Below, piece after piece: positions 45,812-55,065 of a DNA stretch of 64,000 nt. The stretch comes from Sphingomonadales bacterium (GTDB lineage Bacteria; Pseudomonadota; Alphaproteobacteria; Sphingomonadales; Sphingomonadaceae), in contig JAACPW010000005.1 of assembly GCA_009995225.1 (NCBI GenBank), positions 124,001-188,000 on the forward strand, given 5' to 3'. Position numbers and translations under genes: made by a program. The notes beneath the pieces are model-generated. The model had not been told where the DNA came from. It ran no database searches and saw nothing but the letters and a program-made list of their open reading frames with translations. The stretch's first letter is position 1. Each line of letters starts with the position of its first letter.

Positions 45812-47140
45812 TCATTCGGCAGGCGCCAGATCCAGCACTGCGGCCACCATCGCCCGCGTGCCGAGCACCACGCTTTCGCGCGGCGCCACTTGGAACAGCG
45901 GGGAGTGGTGTCCCGCAATCGGCGGGCCGCCTGCCTTGGCCGCCGCGATCCGTTCCGGCGTCGTGCCGCCAACCGCGAAGTAATAGCCCGGCACGCCTGT
46001 GTCGGGGCCGACGAAATAGGTGAAATCCTCCGCCCCCATGTTGCGCTGTTCAAACGGCTGGAACGCGGGTGCGCCCAATTCGCGGCTCATCACTGCGTTG
46101 AGGCGGCGGGCGAGTTCGGTGTCGTTGATGGTGGTCGGCGTGCCGGACAGGCGCGTCACCGTTACCGGCAGATTGTCGGGCAACCCGTGCGCCTTGCCGA
46201 TATTGACCGCGATCCGTTCCACCGTGGCGATGGCCTGTTCGCGCGTCTCTTCGTCATTGGCGCGCACGGTGACTTGCAGCTTTGCCTCGTCCGAGATGAT
46301 GTTGTGCTTCGATCCCGCATGGAACGAGCCGACCGTCACCACCACCGGCCTGGTCGGCGCAATCTCGCGGCTGTCGATGGATTGCAGCGCGGTCACCACC
46401 TGCGAAGCGATATAGACCGGATCGCGCCCCAGATGCGGCGCCGCGCCGTGGGTGCCGATACCCGGCACGATGATGTCGAGCGAATCCGAGGACGAATACT
46501 GGATGCCCTCCGATGCCGAGACCTTGCCCGTTTCCAGCTCCGCCGCGACATGGAACGCCAGCGCATAATCGGGCTTGCCGAAGCGGTCATACAGCCCGTC
46601 CTCCATCATCGCCTTCGCGCCGCGCACGCCTTCTTCGGCGGGCTGCACCACGAACATCAGCGTGCCGCGCCACTGATCCTTCATCGCCGCCAGCCGCCGC
46701 GCGGTGCCGACCATCGACGTGATGTGCACATCATGCCCGCAGGCGTGCATCACCGGATATTCCTTGCCGTCCTCGCCTACCTGCATCGCTTTCGAGGCGT
46801 AATCGAGGCCCGATTTCTCCTCCACCGGCAGCCCGTCCATATCGGCGCGCAGCAGGATCAGCGGACCATCGCCGTTCTTGAGGATGCCGACCACGCCGGT
46901 CTTGCCGACGCCGGTGGTGACCTCAAGTCCGGCGGCCGTCAGTTCGGTCGCCATCTTTGCCGCAGTGCGGTTTTCCAGAAAGGACAGCTCCGGGTTGGCG
47001 TGGAAATCGAGGAACAGCGGGGCGAGGTAATTGTCATACTCCGCCTCGATCGCGGCCTTGGTTGCAGGCGCTTCGGCCAGCGCAGGCTGCGCGGCGATCA
47101 CAAGCGCGAGCGCGCTGGCAGCAGTGTGGAATAGGCGCAT
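45812..47140 (-). CDS. Secreted M20-family amidohydrolase
   Basis: A 442-residue metallopeptidase of the M20D (HipO/IAA-amino acid hydrolase) group, with a signal peptide (ALALVIAAQPALA) that implies a periplasmic location. Metal and catalytic motifs are ADMDGLPVEEKSGLDY, MHACGHDVHITSM, PAEEGVRGAKAM and NMGAEDFTYF. It should hydrolyse N-acyl or N-aminoacyl amides. The mature N-terminus begins EAPATKAAIEAEYDN. Confidence 0.92.
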   Translation of the reverse strand: MRLFHTAASALALVIAAQPALAEAPATKAAIEAEYDNYLAPLFLDFHANPELSFLENRTAAKMATELTAAGLEVTTGVGKTGVVGILKNGDGPLILLRADMDGLPVEEKSGLDYASKAMQVGEDGKEYPVMHACGHDVHITSMVGTARRLAAMKDQWRGTLMFVVQPAEEGVRGAKAMMEDGLYDRFGKPDYALAFHVAAELETGKVSASEGIQYSSSDSLDIIVPGIGTHGAAPHLGRDPVYIASQVVTALQSIDSREIAPTRPVVVTVGSFHAGSKHNIISDEAKLQVTVRANDEETREQAIATVERIAVNIGKAHGLPDNLPVTVTRLSGTPTTINDTELARRLNAVMSRELGAPAFQPFEQRNMGAEDFTYFVGPDTGVPGYYFAVGGTTPERIAAAKAGGPPIAGHHSPLFQVAPRESVVLGTRAMVAAVLDLAPAE

Positions 47141-47239
47141 GAAAGTCTCCCCTGGGTTTTGCCCAAACTAGCCACGCGGCGGCCCTGCCTGCAAGCGCCG
47201 ATACTTCCCACACCCCCGACCCTGCGCTAGAGCCGCCTG

Positions 47240-47920
47240 GTGTTCACGATCCTGCGCCTCATCGCCAAGGCCCTCGGCGCCTTCATCGCTCTCACGCTGG
47301 CGCTGGTGATCCTTTACAAGTTCGTGCCCATCCCCGTCACCGCGACCATGCTGATGGACGAAAACGGCATTACCAAGGATTGGGAGAGCCTCGACAATAT
47401 CGACCGCAATCTGGTCAGCGCCGTGATTGCGGCGGAAGATTCGCGGTTCTGCGAGCATTACGGTTTTGATGCGGAAGCGATCGAGCAGGCGCTCCGGGAG
47501 AATATGGAGGCCAGGGAGACGGGAGGCCGCATCCGCGGTGGTTCCACCATCAGCCAGCAAACCGCCAAGAACGTGTTTCTATGGCAGGGCGGCGGGTTCT
47601 TCCGGAAAGGTCTGGAGGCGTGGTTCACCTTCTGGATCGAAACAGTCTGGGGCAAGCGGCGGATCATGGAGGTCTATCTCAACGTCGCCGAAACCGGGAT
47701 TGGCACCTATGGGGCCGAGGCCGGGGCGCAGCGGTATTTCGGCCATTCCGCCACCCGCCTGTCCGCGGATGAGGCGAGCCGGATGGCCGCTGCCCTGCCC
47801 AGCCCCAAGAAACGCTCGGTCAAGAACCCCGGCGGGTGGCTCGCGCGCCACGGTAACAGCATTGAACGCCGCATCGGCATCGTCAGGCGTGACGGGCTGG
47901 ATGCTTGCGTCTACAACTGA
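47240..47920 (+). CDS. mtgA: Monofunctional biosynthetic peptidoglycan transglycosylase
   Basis: A 226-residue GT51 enzyme that polymerises lipid II glycan strands. It has one N-terminal transmembrane helix (about residues 9-27). The GT51 motifs are AAEDSRFCEHYGFD (catalytic Glu), GGSTISQQTAKN, and KRRIMEVYLNVAETGIGTYGAEAGAQRYF (cited in part). The start is GTG 47240. It is followed 5 nt later by the metal exporter gene. Confidence 0.95.
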   Translation: MFTILRLIAKALGAFIALTLALVILYKFVPIPVTATMLMDENGITKDWESLDNIDRNLVSAVIAAEDSRFCEHYGFDAEAIEQALRENMEARETGGRIRGGSTISQQTAKNVFLWQGGGFFRKGLEAWFTFWIETVWGKRRIMEVYLNVAETGIGTYGAEAGAQRYFGHSATRLSADEASRMAAALPSPKKRSVKNPGGWLARHGNSIERRIGIVRRDGLDACVYN

Positions 47921-47925
47921 CCGCG

Positions 47926-48873
47926 ATGCCCGCCCACGCCCATCATCACCCGCCCAAAAGCAGCGGCGAGTCCGATTGCCATGGGCTGCATGATGCCCAC
48001 GGGCACCACCACGCGCCAACGGATTTCGGCAACGCCTTCCTGATCGGGATTGGCCTTAACACCGTGTTCGTCGTGGTCGAAGGCGTGGCAGGTCTGATTT
48101 ACGGTTCCATGGCGCTGGTGGCGGATGCCGGGCACAATCTGTCCGATGTGCTGGCGCTGGTGCTGGCATGGGTGGCCAGCATCGCTGCGCGCCGCCCGCC
48201 TTCGGGCCGCTTCACCTACGGCTTTAAAAGCTCGACCATTCTTGCCGCGCTTGCCAATGCGCTGCTGCTGGCGGTGGCGATCGGTGCGATTTTGTTCGAG
48301 ACCGTGAACCGCTTGGCCACGCCGCAGGAACCGCAGGGCACGGCGATGGTGGTGGTTGCCGGGATCGGGATTGCGATCAATGCGTTGACAGCCATGCTGT
48401 TTCTCAAGGGGCAAGACGACATCAATATCCGGGGGGCCTATCTCCACATGGCGGCTGACGCGCTGGTGTCGCTGGGCGTGGTCATCGCTGGACTGGCGAT
48501 CATTTTCACCGGGTTGTGGTGGATCGATCCGCTCGTCAGCCTCGTGATCGTCGCGGTGATCGCGTGGGGCACATGGGGCCTTGCGCGTGATAGCCTGACG
48601 ATGGGGCTTCTGGCCGCGCCCGCGCGGATCGATCTTGTGGAGGTCAAACAGCACCTTGCCAGCTTCGACGGGGTCAGCGCGGTGCATGATCTGCACGTCT
48701 GGCCGATGTCGACCACCGAAGTCGCGCTGACCGCACACCTTGTGATGCCCGGCCGTCCGGCCTCCGACAGCGTCTTGCGCGACATTGCAACGTCGCTGGA
48801 GCGTCGCTTCGGGGTCGGCCATGCGACGATCCAGGTCGAAAGCGGTGAGAACCCGTGTGGAGGCTGTTGCTGA
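47926..48873 (+). CDS. Cation diffusion facilitator metal exporter
   Basis: A 315-residue CDF transporter with six helices, probably exporting Zn2+ or a related divalent metal. The His-rich N-terminus (HAHHHPPKSSGESDCHGLHDAHGHHH, cited in part) and the helix II site SMALVADAGHNLSDV (HxxxD) with HMAADALVSLGVV in helix V are those of the ZitB/CzcD group. The C-terminal domain ends in CGGCC, a possible extra metal ligand set. ATG 47926 is chosen over a GTG at 47905 that overlaps mtgA. Its stop overlaps the ECF sigma start by TGATG. Confidence 0.92.
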   Translation: MPAHAHHHPPKSSGESDCHGLHDAHGHHHAPTDFGNAFLIGIGLNTVFVVVEGVAGLIYGSMALVADAGHNLSDVLALVLAWVASIAARRPPSGRFTYGFKSSTILAALANALLLAVAIGAILFETVNRLATPQEPQGTAMVVVAGIGIAINALTAMLFLKGQDDINIRGAYLHMAADALVSLGVVIAGLAIIFTGLWWIDPLVSLVIVAVIAWGTWGLARDSLTMGLLAAPARIDLVEVKQHLASFDGVSAVHDLHVWPMSTTEVALTAHLVMPGRPASDSVLRDIATSLERRFGVGHATIQVESGENPCGGCC

Positions 48874-49460
48874 TGGCCGCGCGGCCCCGTTCATCCAATG
48901 ACGAAGCACGCGAGGCGCTGCGCGATGCCATGGCGCGGCTGGCGGCTGGCGATCAGGCGGCGCTGGAAGAAATCTATCGCGCGACGCGGGTGAAACTGTA
49001 CGGGATTTGCCTGCGTATCTTGGGGGACCAGAAGGAAGCCGAGGACGCCTTGCAAGACGTCTACATCAATTTGTGGCAGCGGGCCGACCGCTATGACCCG
49101 ACCCGTGCGAGCCCGATCGCGTGGCTGGCGGCGTTTGCCCGCAATCGGGCGATTGACCGGCTGCGCACCGGTAAGGTGCGCGGCGGCGCCGTGCCGATCG
49201 AGGAAGCCGCGCCGCTTCCCGATGAGACTCCGCTTGCCGATATGCTGCTGGTCGATGCGCAGCAGGCCGCCCAGATCCACAAATGCCTGGGCGCGCTCGA
49301 TGCGCGCACACAGGGTCATATCCGGGCCGCATTCTTCGAAGGCTACACCTATGCCCAGCTGGCCGAGGCCGCGGACGTGCCGCTGGGCACCATGAAAAGC
49401 TGGATCCGCCGCGGGCTGCAGCGCCTGCGCGCCTGTCTTGAAGCGAGCGAAACGGCATGA
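48873..49460 (+). CDS. ECF sigma factor (SigK-like)
   Basis: A 195-residue extracytoplasmic-function sigma factor. Region 2 is GICLRILGDQKEAEDALQDVYINLWQRADRYD (cited in part) and region 4 is FFEGYTYAQLAEAADVPLGTMKSWIRRGLQRLRACL (cited in part). The next gene is a RskA-type anti-sigma factor, and a fasciclin gene follows, matching the SigK group. ATG 48873 follows GGAGG at about 8 nt; a GTG at 48855 is less likely. It is coupled to the upstream metal exporter by TGATG and to the anti-sigma gene by ATGA. Confidence 0.92.
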   Translation: MAARPRSSNDEAREALRDAMARLAAGDQAALEEIYRATRVKLYGICLRILGDQKEAEDALQDVYINLWQRADRYDPTRASPIAWLAAFARNRAIDRLRTGKVRGGAVPIEEAAPLPDETPLADMLLVDAQQAAQIHKCLGALDARTQGHIRAAFFEGYTYAQLAEAADVPLGTMKSWIRRGLQRLRACLEASETA

Positions 49461-50251
49461 GTGCGCCCGAAGACACCGGCCTCGAAGACACCGGCCCCGA
49501 TGACAGCGTGATCCGGGACGATCCGATGATCGCCGCCGAATGGGCATTGGGCCTGCTCGAAGGCGGGGAACTGCTCGCCGCGCGCGGGAAGGCCGCAACC
49601 GATCCCGCCTTTGCGGGACGCAAGCAGTGGTGGGACGATTGGTTCGTCCCGCTGACCGATGCCATCCCCGGTGCCGAGCCGGGCCCGCAGGTCTGGGACG
49701 GGATCGCCGCGCGGATCGCTGTGCAGCAGGCCGCCGCCTCCCCGACTTTCGATGACGCGCCGATTTCGAATGTGGTTGCGCTCCAAACGCAGGTTCGTCG
49801 CTGGCAGTGGGTGGCCGGGCTGACCTCGGCTGCGGCGGCTGTGGCGCTGGCGCTGTTTGTGTTCGCGCCCGGACGCTCACCTGTGGACGCGCCTCCGCAG
49901 ATCGCCTCTGCCGCGCCGATGGTGGCGACGGTGCCGATCGGGGAAACAGGCCTGCGGCTTGATGTGACCTATATCCCCGAAAGCGAACAAATGCTGGTCG
50001 CGGCGATCGGCCTCACGCCTGACGGTGTGCATGACCACGAATTGTGGCTGGTCCCCGCCGATGGCACCGCGCTGCAATCGCTGGGCGTGGTCGCGCCGGG
50101 CGAGGTGCGCAGCATGGTGTTGCCAGAGGCCGTCACGGCCAAGCTGGGCGACAGGGCGAGCCTCGTCCTCACGCGGGAGCCGATTGGCGGCAAGCCCGAA
50201 GGTGCCGATGCCGGCCCGGTCGTCGCCAAGGGCGTCTTCAGCCCCGTCTGA
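49457..50251 (+). CDS. RskA-type anti-sigma factor
   Basis: A 264-residue membrane regulator. The cytosolic N-terminal ~110 residues (DDPMIAAEWALGLLEGGELLAARGKA) should bind the sigma factor encoded just upstream. One transmembrane helix is at about residues 115-138 (WVAGLTSAAAAVALALFVFA). The periplasmic RskA domain contains VHDHELWLVPADGTALQSLGVV. In the RskA model, release of the sigma factor follows cleavage of the anti-sigma; the signal here is unknown. Confidence 0.9.
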   Translation: MSAPEDTGLEDTGPDDSVIRDDPMIAAEWALGLLEGGELLAARGKAATDPAFAGRKQWWDDWFVPLTDAIPGAEPGPQVWDGIAARIAVQQAAASPTFDDAPISNVVALQTQVRRWQWVAGLTSAAAAVALALFVFAPGRSPVDAPPQIASAAPMVATVPIGETGLRLDVTYIPESEQMLVAAIGLTPDGVHDHELWLVPADGTALQSLGVVAPGEVRSMVLPEAVTAKLGDRASLVLTREPIGGKPEGADAGPVVAKGVFSPV

Positions 50252-50306
50252 GGCGGCTTCGCCCTGCCGCGTATGAGCGGCGGTTCATCCAGAAAAGCCC
50301 TGCTGG

Positions 50307-50369
50307 CCCGCAACTGTTGCGGGCGCAGGCGCGTATTCTTTCCCGGCGACGGGAGAATACCACCTATTC
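50307..50369 (+). promoter_or_regulatory. Candidate promoter/operator of the fasciclin gene
   Basis: A 17-nt perfect palindrome (arms 50307-50314 and 50316-50323) overlaps a GCAAC element. CGTATT follows 17 nt later, a spacing like that of ECF-type promoters. A second small inverted repeat GAATA/TATTC lies at 50355-50369, just before the AAGGAG ribosome site. I infer that this is where the adjacent sigma factor acts; the sequence shows only the repeats. Confidence 0.35.
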
Positions 50370-50394
50370 TATTTGCCCTAAAGGAGCATTTCTG

Positions 50395-50949
50395 ATGACC
50401 TCGAAGAACACATTTTCCGCCCTTATTTCCGCTGGTCTGATGGCCTCTACCGGCCTGGTTGCCGCACCTGCGCTCGCCGATCATCACATGGAAAAGAAGG
50501 CCGAAGCCAACATCGTCGAAACCGCGATGAGCACCGGTATGCACGAAACGCTGGTCGCCGCCGTCAAGGCTGCCGGACTGGTTGAAACGCTCAGTGGCCC
50601 CGGCCCCTTCACGGTCTTTGCACCGACCGATGCCGCCTTCGGCAAGCTTCCGGCCGGCACCGTCGAGACGCTGGTGAAGCCTGAAAACAAGGCCACCCTG
50701 ACCTCCATCCTCACCTACCATGCGGTAGCGGGCAAGGTAACGGCAGCGGATCTGGTCGCGCAGATCAACGCAGGCGGCGGTTCGGCCACGATCCCGACCG
50801 TGGGCGGTGGCACCCTCACCGCCACGCTTGAAGGCGGCAATGTCGTGATCACCGATGCCAAGGGCGGCAAGACCATGGTCACCAAGGCCGACGTCATGAC
50901 CTCGAACGGCGTGGTGCACGTGACTGACGGTGTGTTCATGCCCGCCTGA
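50395..50949 (+). CDS. Secreted fasciclin-domain protein
   Basis: A 184-residue protein with a signal peptide (GLMASTGLVAAPALA, then DHHMEKK) and one FAS1 domain. FAS1 H1-type motif is GPFTVFAPTDAAFGKLP, and the later NGVVHVTDGVFMPA is H2-like. FAS1 domains mediate adhesion or surface binding. It is preceded by AAGGAG and a 143-bp leader. Position after the sigma/anti-sigma pair suggests it is a target of that sigma, as MPT70 and MPT83 are in mycobacteria. Confidence 0.93.
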   Translation: MTSKNTFSALISAGLMASTGLVAAPALADHHMEKKAEANIVETAMSTGMHETLVAAVKAAGLVETLSGPGPFTVFAPTDAAFGKLPAGTVETLVKPENKATLTSILTYHAVAGKVTAADLVAQINAGGGSATIPTVGGGTLTATLEGGNVVITDAKGGKTMVTKADVMTSNGVVHVTDGVFMPA

Positions 50950-50964
50950 TAGCAACAATCGGCT

Positions 50965-51014
50965 AGCGCCGCCCCTCCCCCCATCTCCCCCTCCTAAGAA
51001 GGAGGGGCGGCGCT
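50965..51014 (+). terminator. Long GC hairpin after the fasciclin gene
   Basis: A 14-bp perfect stem (50965-50978 with 51001-51014) encloses a 22-nt CCCC/CTCC-rich loop. A shorter alternative stem can form inside. It lacks a U tract on its own and is followed immediately by stronger terminators. Confidence 0.6.
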
Positions 51015-51022
51015 TCTCCCGG

Positions 51023-51064
51023 CCCCGTCCGGCCTTCCCCTAGGCCGGACGGGGTTTTGCTTTT
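51023..51064 (+). terminator. Rho-independent terminator
   Basis: A perfect 13-bp GC-rich stem (51023-51035 with 51042-51054), loop TCCCCT, is followed by TTTTGCTTTT on the plus strand. It is a textbook terminator for the fasciclin transcript. Confidence 0.9.
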
Positions 51065-51075
51065 CAACGTGGCAC

Positions 51076-51113
51076 AAAAAAGGCCCCTCTCACGCGGAGA
51101 GGGGCCTTTTTTT
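51076..51113. terminator. Bidirectional terminator between fasciclin and clpX
   Basis: A 15-bp perfect stem (51076-51090 with 51098-51112) has A-rich and T-rich ends, so it gives a U tract on both strands. It should stop clpX on the minus strand, 43 bp past its stop, and any read-through from the fasciclin gene. Confidence 0.92.
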
Positions 51114-51155
51114 GTTTTGGGAATGGCGGAATTCAGACGCCTGTGAGGCTAGCGA

Positions 51156-52421
51156 TCAGGCCGCCTCTTCCTTCTTCTTTTCGAGGCCAATCACGCGGAT
51201 CGGTTCCTTCTTGCCTTCGACCACGTCCTTGTCGATCACGATCTCGGTCACGCCTTCCAGATCGGGCAGATCGAACATCGTGTCGAGCAACAGGCCTTCG
51301 ACAATCGAGCGAAGCCCGCGGGCGCCGGTCTTGCGCTTGATCGCCCGCTCGGCAATCGCCTGAAGCGCGTCGGGGGTGAAGGTGAGCTCCACATCTTCCA
51401 GCTCGAACAGCTTGCGATATTGCTTCACCAGCGCGTTCTTGGGCTCGTTGAGGATCGTCACCAGCGCCGGCACATCGAGATCGTGCAGCGTGGCGATCAC
51501 CGGCAGACGGCCGACGAATTCGGGGATCAGACCGAACTTGAGAAGATCCTCAGGTTCACTCTTTTCCAGCAGTTCGCCCACGCGGCGCTTGTCGGGATCG
51601 GCAACGTGTGCGCCAAAGCCGATGCTGCGCTTTTGCAAGCGGTCGGCAATGATCTTGTCGAGACCTGCAAAGGCGCCGCCGCAGATGAACAGGATATTCG
51701 TCGTGTCGACCTGCAGGAACTCCTGCTGCGGATGCTTGCGCCCGCCCTGCGGGGGAACGCTGGCGGTGGTGCCTTCCATCAGCTTGAGCAGCGCCTGCTG
51801 CACGCCTTCGCCCGAAACGTCGCGCGTGATCGAAGGATTTTCCGCCTTGCGCGTGATCTTGTCGATCTCGTCGATATAAACGATCCCGTGCTGCGCCTTT
51901 TCGACGTTGTAGTCGGAGGCCTGCAGCAGCTTGAGGATGATGTTCTCGACATCCTCACCCACGTAGCCCGCCTCGGTCAGCGTGGTGGCATCAGCCATCG
52001 TGAAAGGCACATCGAAGGTGCGCGCCAGCGTTTGCGCCAGCAGCGTCTTGCCCGAACCCGTGGGGCCGACCAGCAGGATGTTCGACTTGGCGAGTTCGAC
52101 ATCGCTCGATTTGCCGGAGTACTTCAACCGCTTGTAATGATTGTGCACCGCGACCGAAAGCACGCGCTTGGCGCGGTCCTGCCCGATCACATAATCGTTC
52201 AGCGTGGTGAAGATATCCATCGGCGTGGGGATCTCGCCGTCCTTCTTGCCGGCGATCCCTGCCTTGGTTTCCTCACGGATGATGTCGTTGCACAGCTCGA
52301 CGCATTCATCGCAGATGAACACGGTGGGGCCGGCGATAAGCTTGCGCACCTCGTGCTGCGACTTGCCGCAGAAGCTGCAGTAGAGGGTGCTCTTGCTGTC
52401 GGATCCGCTCAATTTGGTCAT
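51156..52421 (-). CDS. clpX: ClpX ATPase subunit of Clp protease
   Basis: A 421-residue AAA+ unfoldase that delivers substrates to ClpP. The N-terminal zinc domain is [17 protein letters not shown] with CDECVELC. Walker A is GPTGSGKT and Walker B is [10 protein letters not shown]. The IGF-type ClpP-docking loop appears as RSIGFGAHV, and the sensor-2 end is [15 protein letters not shown]. It lies 206 bp downstream of clpP on the same strand. Confidence 0.97.
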   Translation of the reverse strand: MTKLSGSDSKSTLYCSFCGKSQHEVRKLIAGPTVFICDECVELCNDIIREETKAGIAGKKDGEIPTPMDIFTTLNDYVIGQDRAKRVLSVAVHNHYKRLKYSGKSSDVELAKSNILLVGPTGSGKTLLAQTLARTFDVPFTMADATTLTEAGYVGEDVENIILKLLQASDYNVEKAQHGIVYIDEIDKITRKAENPSITRDVSGEGVQQALLKLMEGTTASVPPQGGRKHPQQEFLQVDTTNILFICGGAFAGLDKIIADRLQKRSIGFGAHVADPDKRRVGELLEKSEPEDLLKFGLIPEFVGRLPVIATLHDLDVPALVTILNEPKNALVKQYRKLFELEDVELTFTPDALQAIAERAIKRKTGARGLRSIVEGLLLDTMFDLPDLEGVTEIVIDKDVVEGKKEPIRVIGLEKKKEEAA

Positions 52422-52627
52422 TCCTGTGTCCTCGAATCCATCGGTGCAGGCGGCAATGCGCCGTGCACGGATTCGTCAAGTGTATCGCCCGCACCGTATG
52501 AATCAACACATGGCGCGCTATTTCGTGCCGTTACCATAGCGTCAACGCCCGCAATCACGCGGTAAAAGCCGTAAGCGTGGGCTGGCTGTCCCGTCCCGGT
52601 GCAGAACGGATGGGGCTGAGGCAGGCG

Positions 52628-53332
52628 TTACTCAGGCGCCCCGCCCGAACCGCTTTCATCACCGGTTTCGTCGTTTTCGGGGCGCGTCTCGAACACCTTG
52701 TCCACGATACCGAAGGCTTTCGCTTCTTCGGCCTCAAGGAAGGTGTCACGATCCATCGCCTTTTCGATTTCCTCAAGGCTGCGGCCGGTGAACTTCACAT
52801 AAAGGTCGTTCATGCGGCTGCGGATGCGCAGGATTTCGCGCGCCTGGATTTCGATGTCCGATGCCATCCCGCGTGCCCCGCCCGAAGGCTGGTGCACCAT
52901 GATTCGCGCATTCGGCAGCGCAATGCGCATCCCCGGCTCGCCGGCGGCCAGCAGGAAGCTGCCCATCGATGCGGCCTGCCCCATGCACACGGTCGACACG
53001 CGCGGCTTGATATACTGCATGGTGTCGTAAATCTGCAGACCCGCCGTCACCACGCCGCCGGGCGAGTTGATGTACATGCTGATCGGCTTGGACGGGTTTT
53101 CGCTTTCCAGAAACAGCAGCTGCGCCGTGACGAGGCTGGCCATGCCATCTTCGATTTGCCCGGTCACGAACACGATGCGTTCGCGCAGCAGGCGGCTGAA
53201 AATGTCGAAGCTGCGTTCCCCCCGGCTGGTTTGTTCGACCACCACAGGCACCAGCGCGCCGGTATACGGATCGCGGGTGAACTGGCCCTGGGTGCCATAG
53301 GTGTCGCCGGAATTGCCGAACAGATCGATCAT
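52628..53332 (-). CDS. clpP: ClpP proteolytic subunit of Clp protease
   Basis: A 234-residue serine protease. The nucleophile is Ser122 (GQAASMGSF) and the catalytic His is His147 (MVHQPSGG), with the Asp in the following helix region near residues 194-196. ATG 53332 (MIDLFGNSG) is used; the frame runs open to 53395 without family content. The C-terminal tail [16 protein letters not shown] is acidic and longer than in E. coli. Confidence 0.96.
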   Translation of the reverse strand: MIDLFGNSGDTYGTQGQFTRDPYTGALVPVVVEQTSRGERSFDIFSRLLRERIVFVTGQIEDGMASLVTAQLLFLESENPSKPISMYINSPGGVVTAGLQIYDTMQYIKPRVSTVCMGQAASMGSFLLAAGEPGMRIALPNARIMVHQPSGGARGMASDIEIQAREILRIRSRMNDLYVKFTGRSLEEIEKAMDRDTFLEAEEAKAFGIVDKVFETRPENDETGDESGSGGAPE

Positions 53333-53508
53333 GGGAGCTGCGTTTCCTTCGTAGGTGTCGATAAGGCTATGTCGGAGGCAGGGGGGCAATTTCAAGGGTG
53401 TTTACCGTGTCCGTGTGAATTGGGACCACACAACCGGGGACAGAACCGGTTATAAGCTGCGTGTTTTGCCTCTTGCCGTTCCGCGCAACCGTGGCAAACC
53501 CTTAACCG

Positions 53509-55047
53509 ATGAACCTCAGCCCCCTCGCCCGTCCGGCCCTCGCCCTGTTGCTCGTATCCGCGGCCCCCGCTGCTCTTGGTCAGAACGCAGCGGCCCCGCC
53601 CGCCGAAAATGCGCAGGATCGCGCAGCCATGAACGAGCTGCTGATGACGGACGAATACATTCTGCGCATCCAGGCGCTCGACGATAACGGGCCGCGCATC
53701 AATGCCGTGATTGAATATGACCCGGCGGCTTCCGTGAAGGCCCGTCAGCAACTGGCGACCGGCCCCTTGCGCGGCCGCACCGTGCTGGTGAAGGACAACA
53801 TCGAAACCGCACAGTGGCCGACCACGGCGGGCAGCCTTGCGCTGAAGGCCAATGCCACGGGCCGCGACGCGCCCTTGATTGCGTTGCTGCGCGCCAACGG
53901 CGGCGTGGTGCTGGGCAAGACCAACCTGTCCGAATGGGCCAATATCCGCTCGAACAACTCGACCAGCGGATGGAGCGCCGTTGGCGGACTGACGCGCAAC
54001 CCCTATGCGACCGACCGCAACACCTGCGGTTCCTCCAGCGGCAGCGGCGCAGCGATTGCCGCCGGCTTTGCCTGGGGTGCGATCGGGACGGAAACCAACG
54101 GTTCGATCACCTGCCCGGCCAGCATCAACGGCCTTGTCGGGTTCAAGCCCAGCGTCGGGATCGTCAGCCGCACCCATGTGGTGCCGATTTCCAGCACACA
54201 GGACACCGCCGGGCCGATGACCCGCACCGTGCTGGATGCCGCCTTGCTGCTTACGGCCATCGCAGGCCCGGATGCCGCCGATCCGGTCACGAACGAAGCC
54301 GCACGGGTGGCAGATTATACGCAAGGGCTGGAGGCCGCCTCGCTGCGCGGCGTGCGGATCGGGGTGCTGCGCAATGCGGTGGGATCGCGCGCCGACGTGA
54401 CCGCGCTGTTCGACGCCGCGTTGGCCGACCTGACCCGTGCGGGCGCGGTGCTGGTCGACATTGAATATGCTGCGCCGGGCGATCTGTGGGGCGCCTCGCT
54501 CCCCGTGCTGCTCTATGAACTGCGGGTCGAAATGGACAAATATCTCGGCGCACGTCCCGCCGCCGAGGGTCCGCGCAGCCTGGCCGACGTGGTCGCCTTC
54601 AACCGTGCCAATGCCGATGACGAAATGCGCTGGTTCGGACAGGAGCTGTTTGAGCAGGCGCTCGAAACCACCGATGCCGATGCTTACGCGAAAAACCTCG
54701 CCACCTTGCGCCGCCTGACCCGCGCGGAAGGGATCGACAAGTTGCTGGGCGATGACGATGTCACCTTCCTCGTTGCGCCCACGGCCGGTCCGGCCTGGAC
54801 CACCGATCTCGTCAATGGTGACAATTTCGGCGGCGGGATCGGGGCGGGCTATCTGGCGGCCATCGCGGGCTATCCGCACCTGACCGTGCCGATGGGCGCG
54901 ATTGAGGGACTGCCGGTCGGCCTCAGCATCATGGGCGGCCAGTGGCAGGATCATGCCGTGCTGAAGGCTGGCGCGGCCTACGAAAAAGCGCGGACAGCCA
55001 AGCTGCCCGCGCCCACATTCCGTCCATGGCGACCGGCGGGGGAATAA
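53509..55047 (+). CDS. Secreted amidase-signature enzyme
   Basis: A 512-residue amidase-family protein with a signal peptide (LARPALALLLVSAAPAALG), hence periplasmic, unlike GatA. The catalytic Lys95 is in TVLVKDNIET, and the Ser/cis-Ser region is NTCGSSSGSGAAIAAGFAWG with TETNGSITCPASING. Substrates of such secreted amidases include peptide amides and other carboxamides; none is implied here. It stands between clpP and the convergent trigger factor gene. Confidence 0.92.
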   Translation: MNLSPLARPALALLLVSAAPAALGQNAAAPPAENAQDRAAMNELLMTDEYILRIQALDDNGPRINAVIEYDPAASVKARQQLATGPLRGRTVLVKDNIETAQWPTTAGSLALKANATGRDAPLIALLRANGGVVLGKTNLSEWANIRSNNSTSGWSAVGGLTRNPYATDRNTCGSSSGSGAAIAAGFAWGAIGTETNGSITCPASINGLVGFKPSVGIVSRTHVVPISSTQDTAGPMTRTVLDAALLLTAIAGPDAADPVTNEAARVADYTQGLEAASLRGVRIGVLRNAVGSRADVTALFDAALADLTRAGAVLVDIEYAAPGDLWGASLPVLLYELRVEMDKYLGARPAAEGPRSLADVVAFNRANADDEMRWFGQELFEQALETTDADAYAKNLATLRRLTRAEGIDKLLGDDDVTFLVAPTAGPAWTTDLVNGDNFGGGIGAGYLAAIAGYPHLTVPMGAIEGLPVGLSIMGGQWQDHAVLKAGAAYEKARTAKLPAPTFRPWRPAGE

Positions 55048-55065
55048 TCCCCCGCCCGCGCCGGA

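Noticed and set aside
53392..54954. 520-codon open frame antisense to the secreted amidase
   Set aside because: Shadow frame; the amidase has a signal peptide and catalytic motifs.
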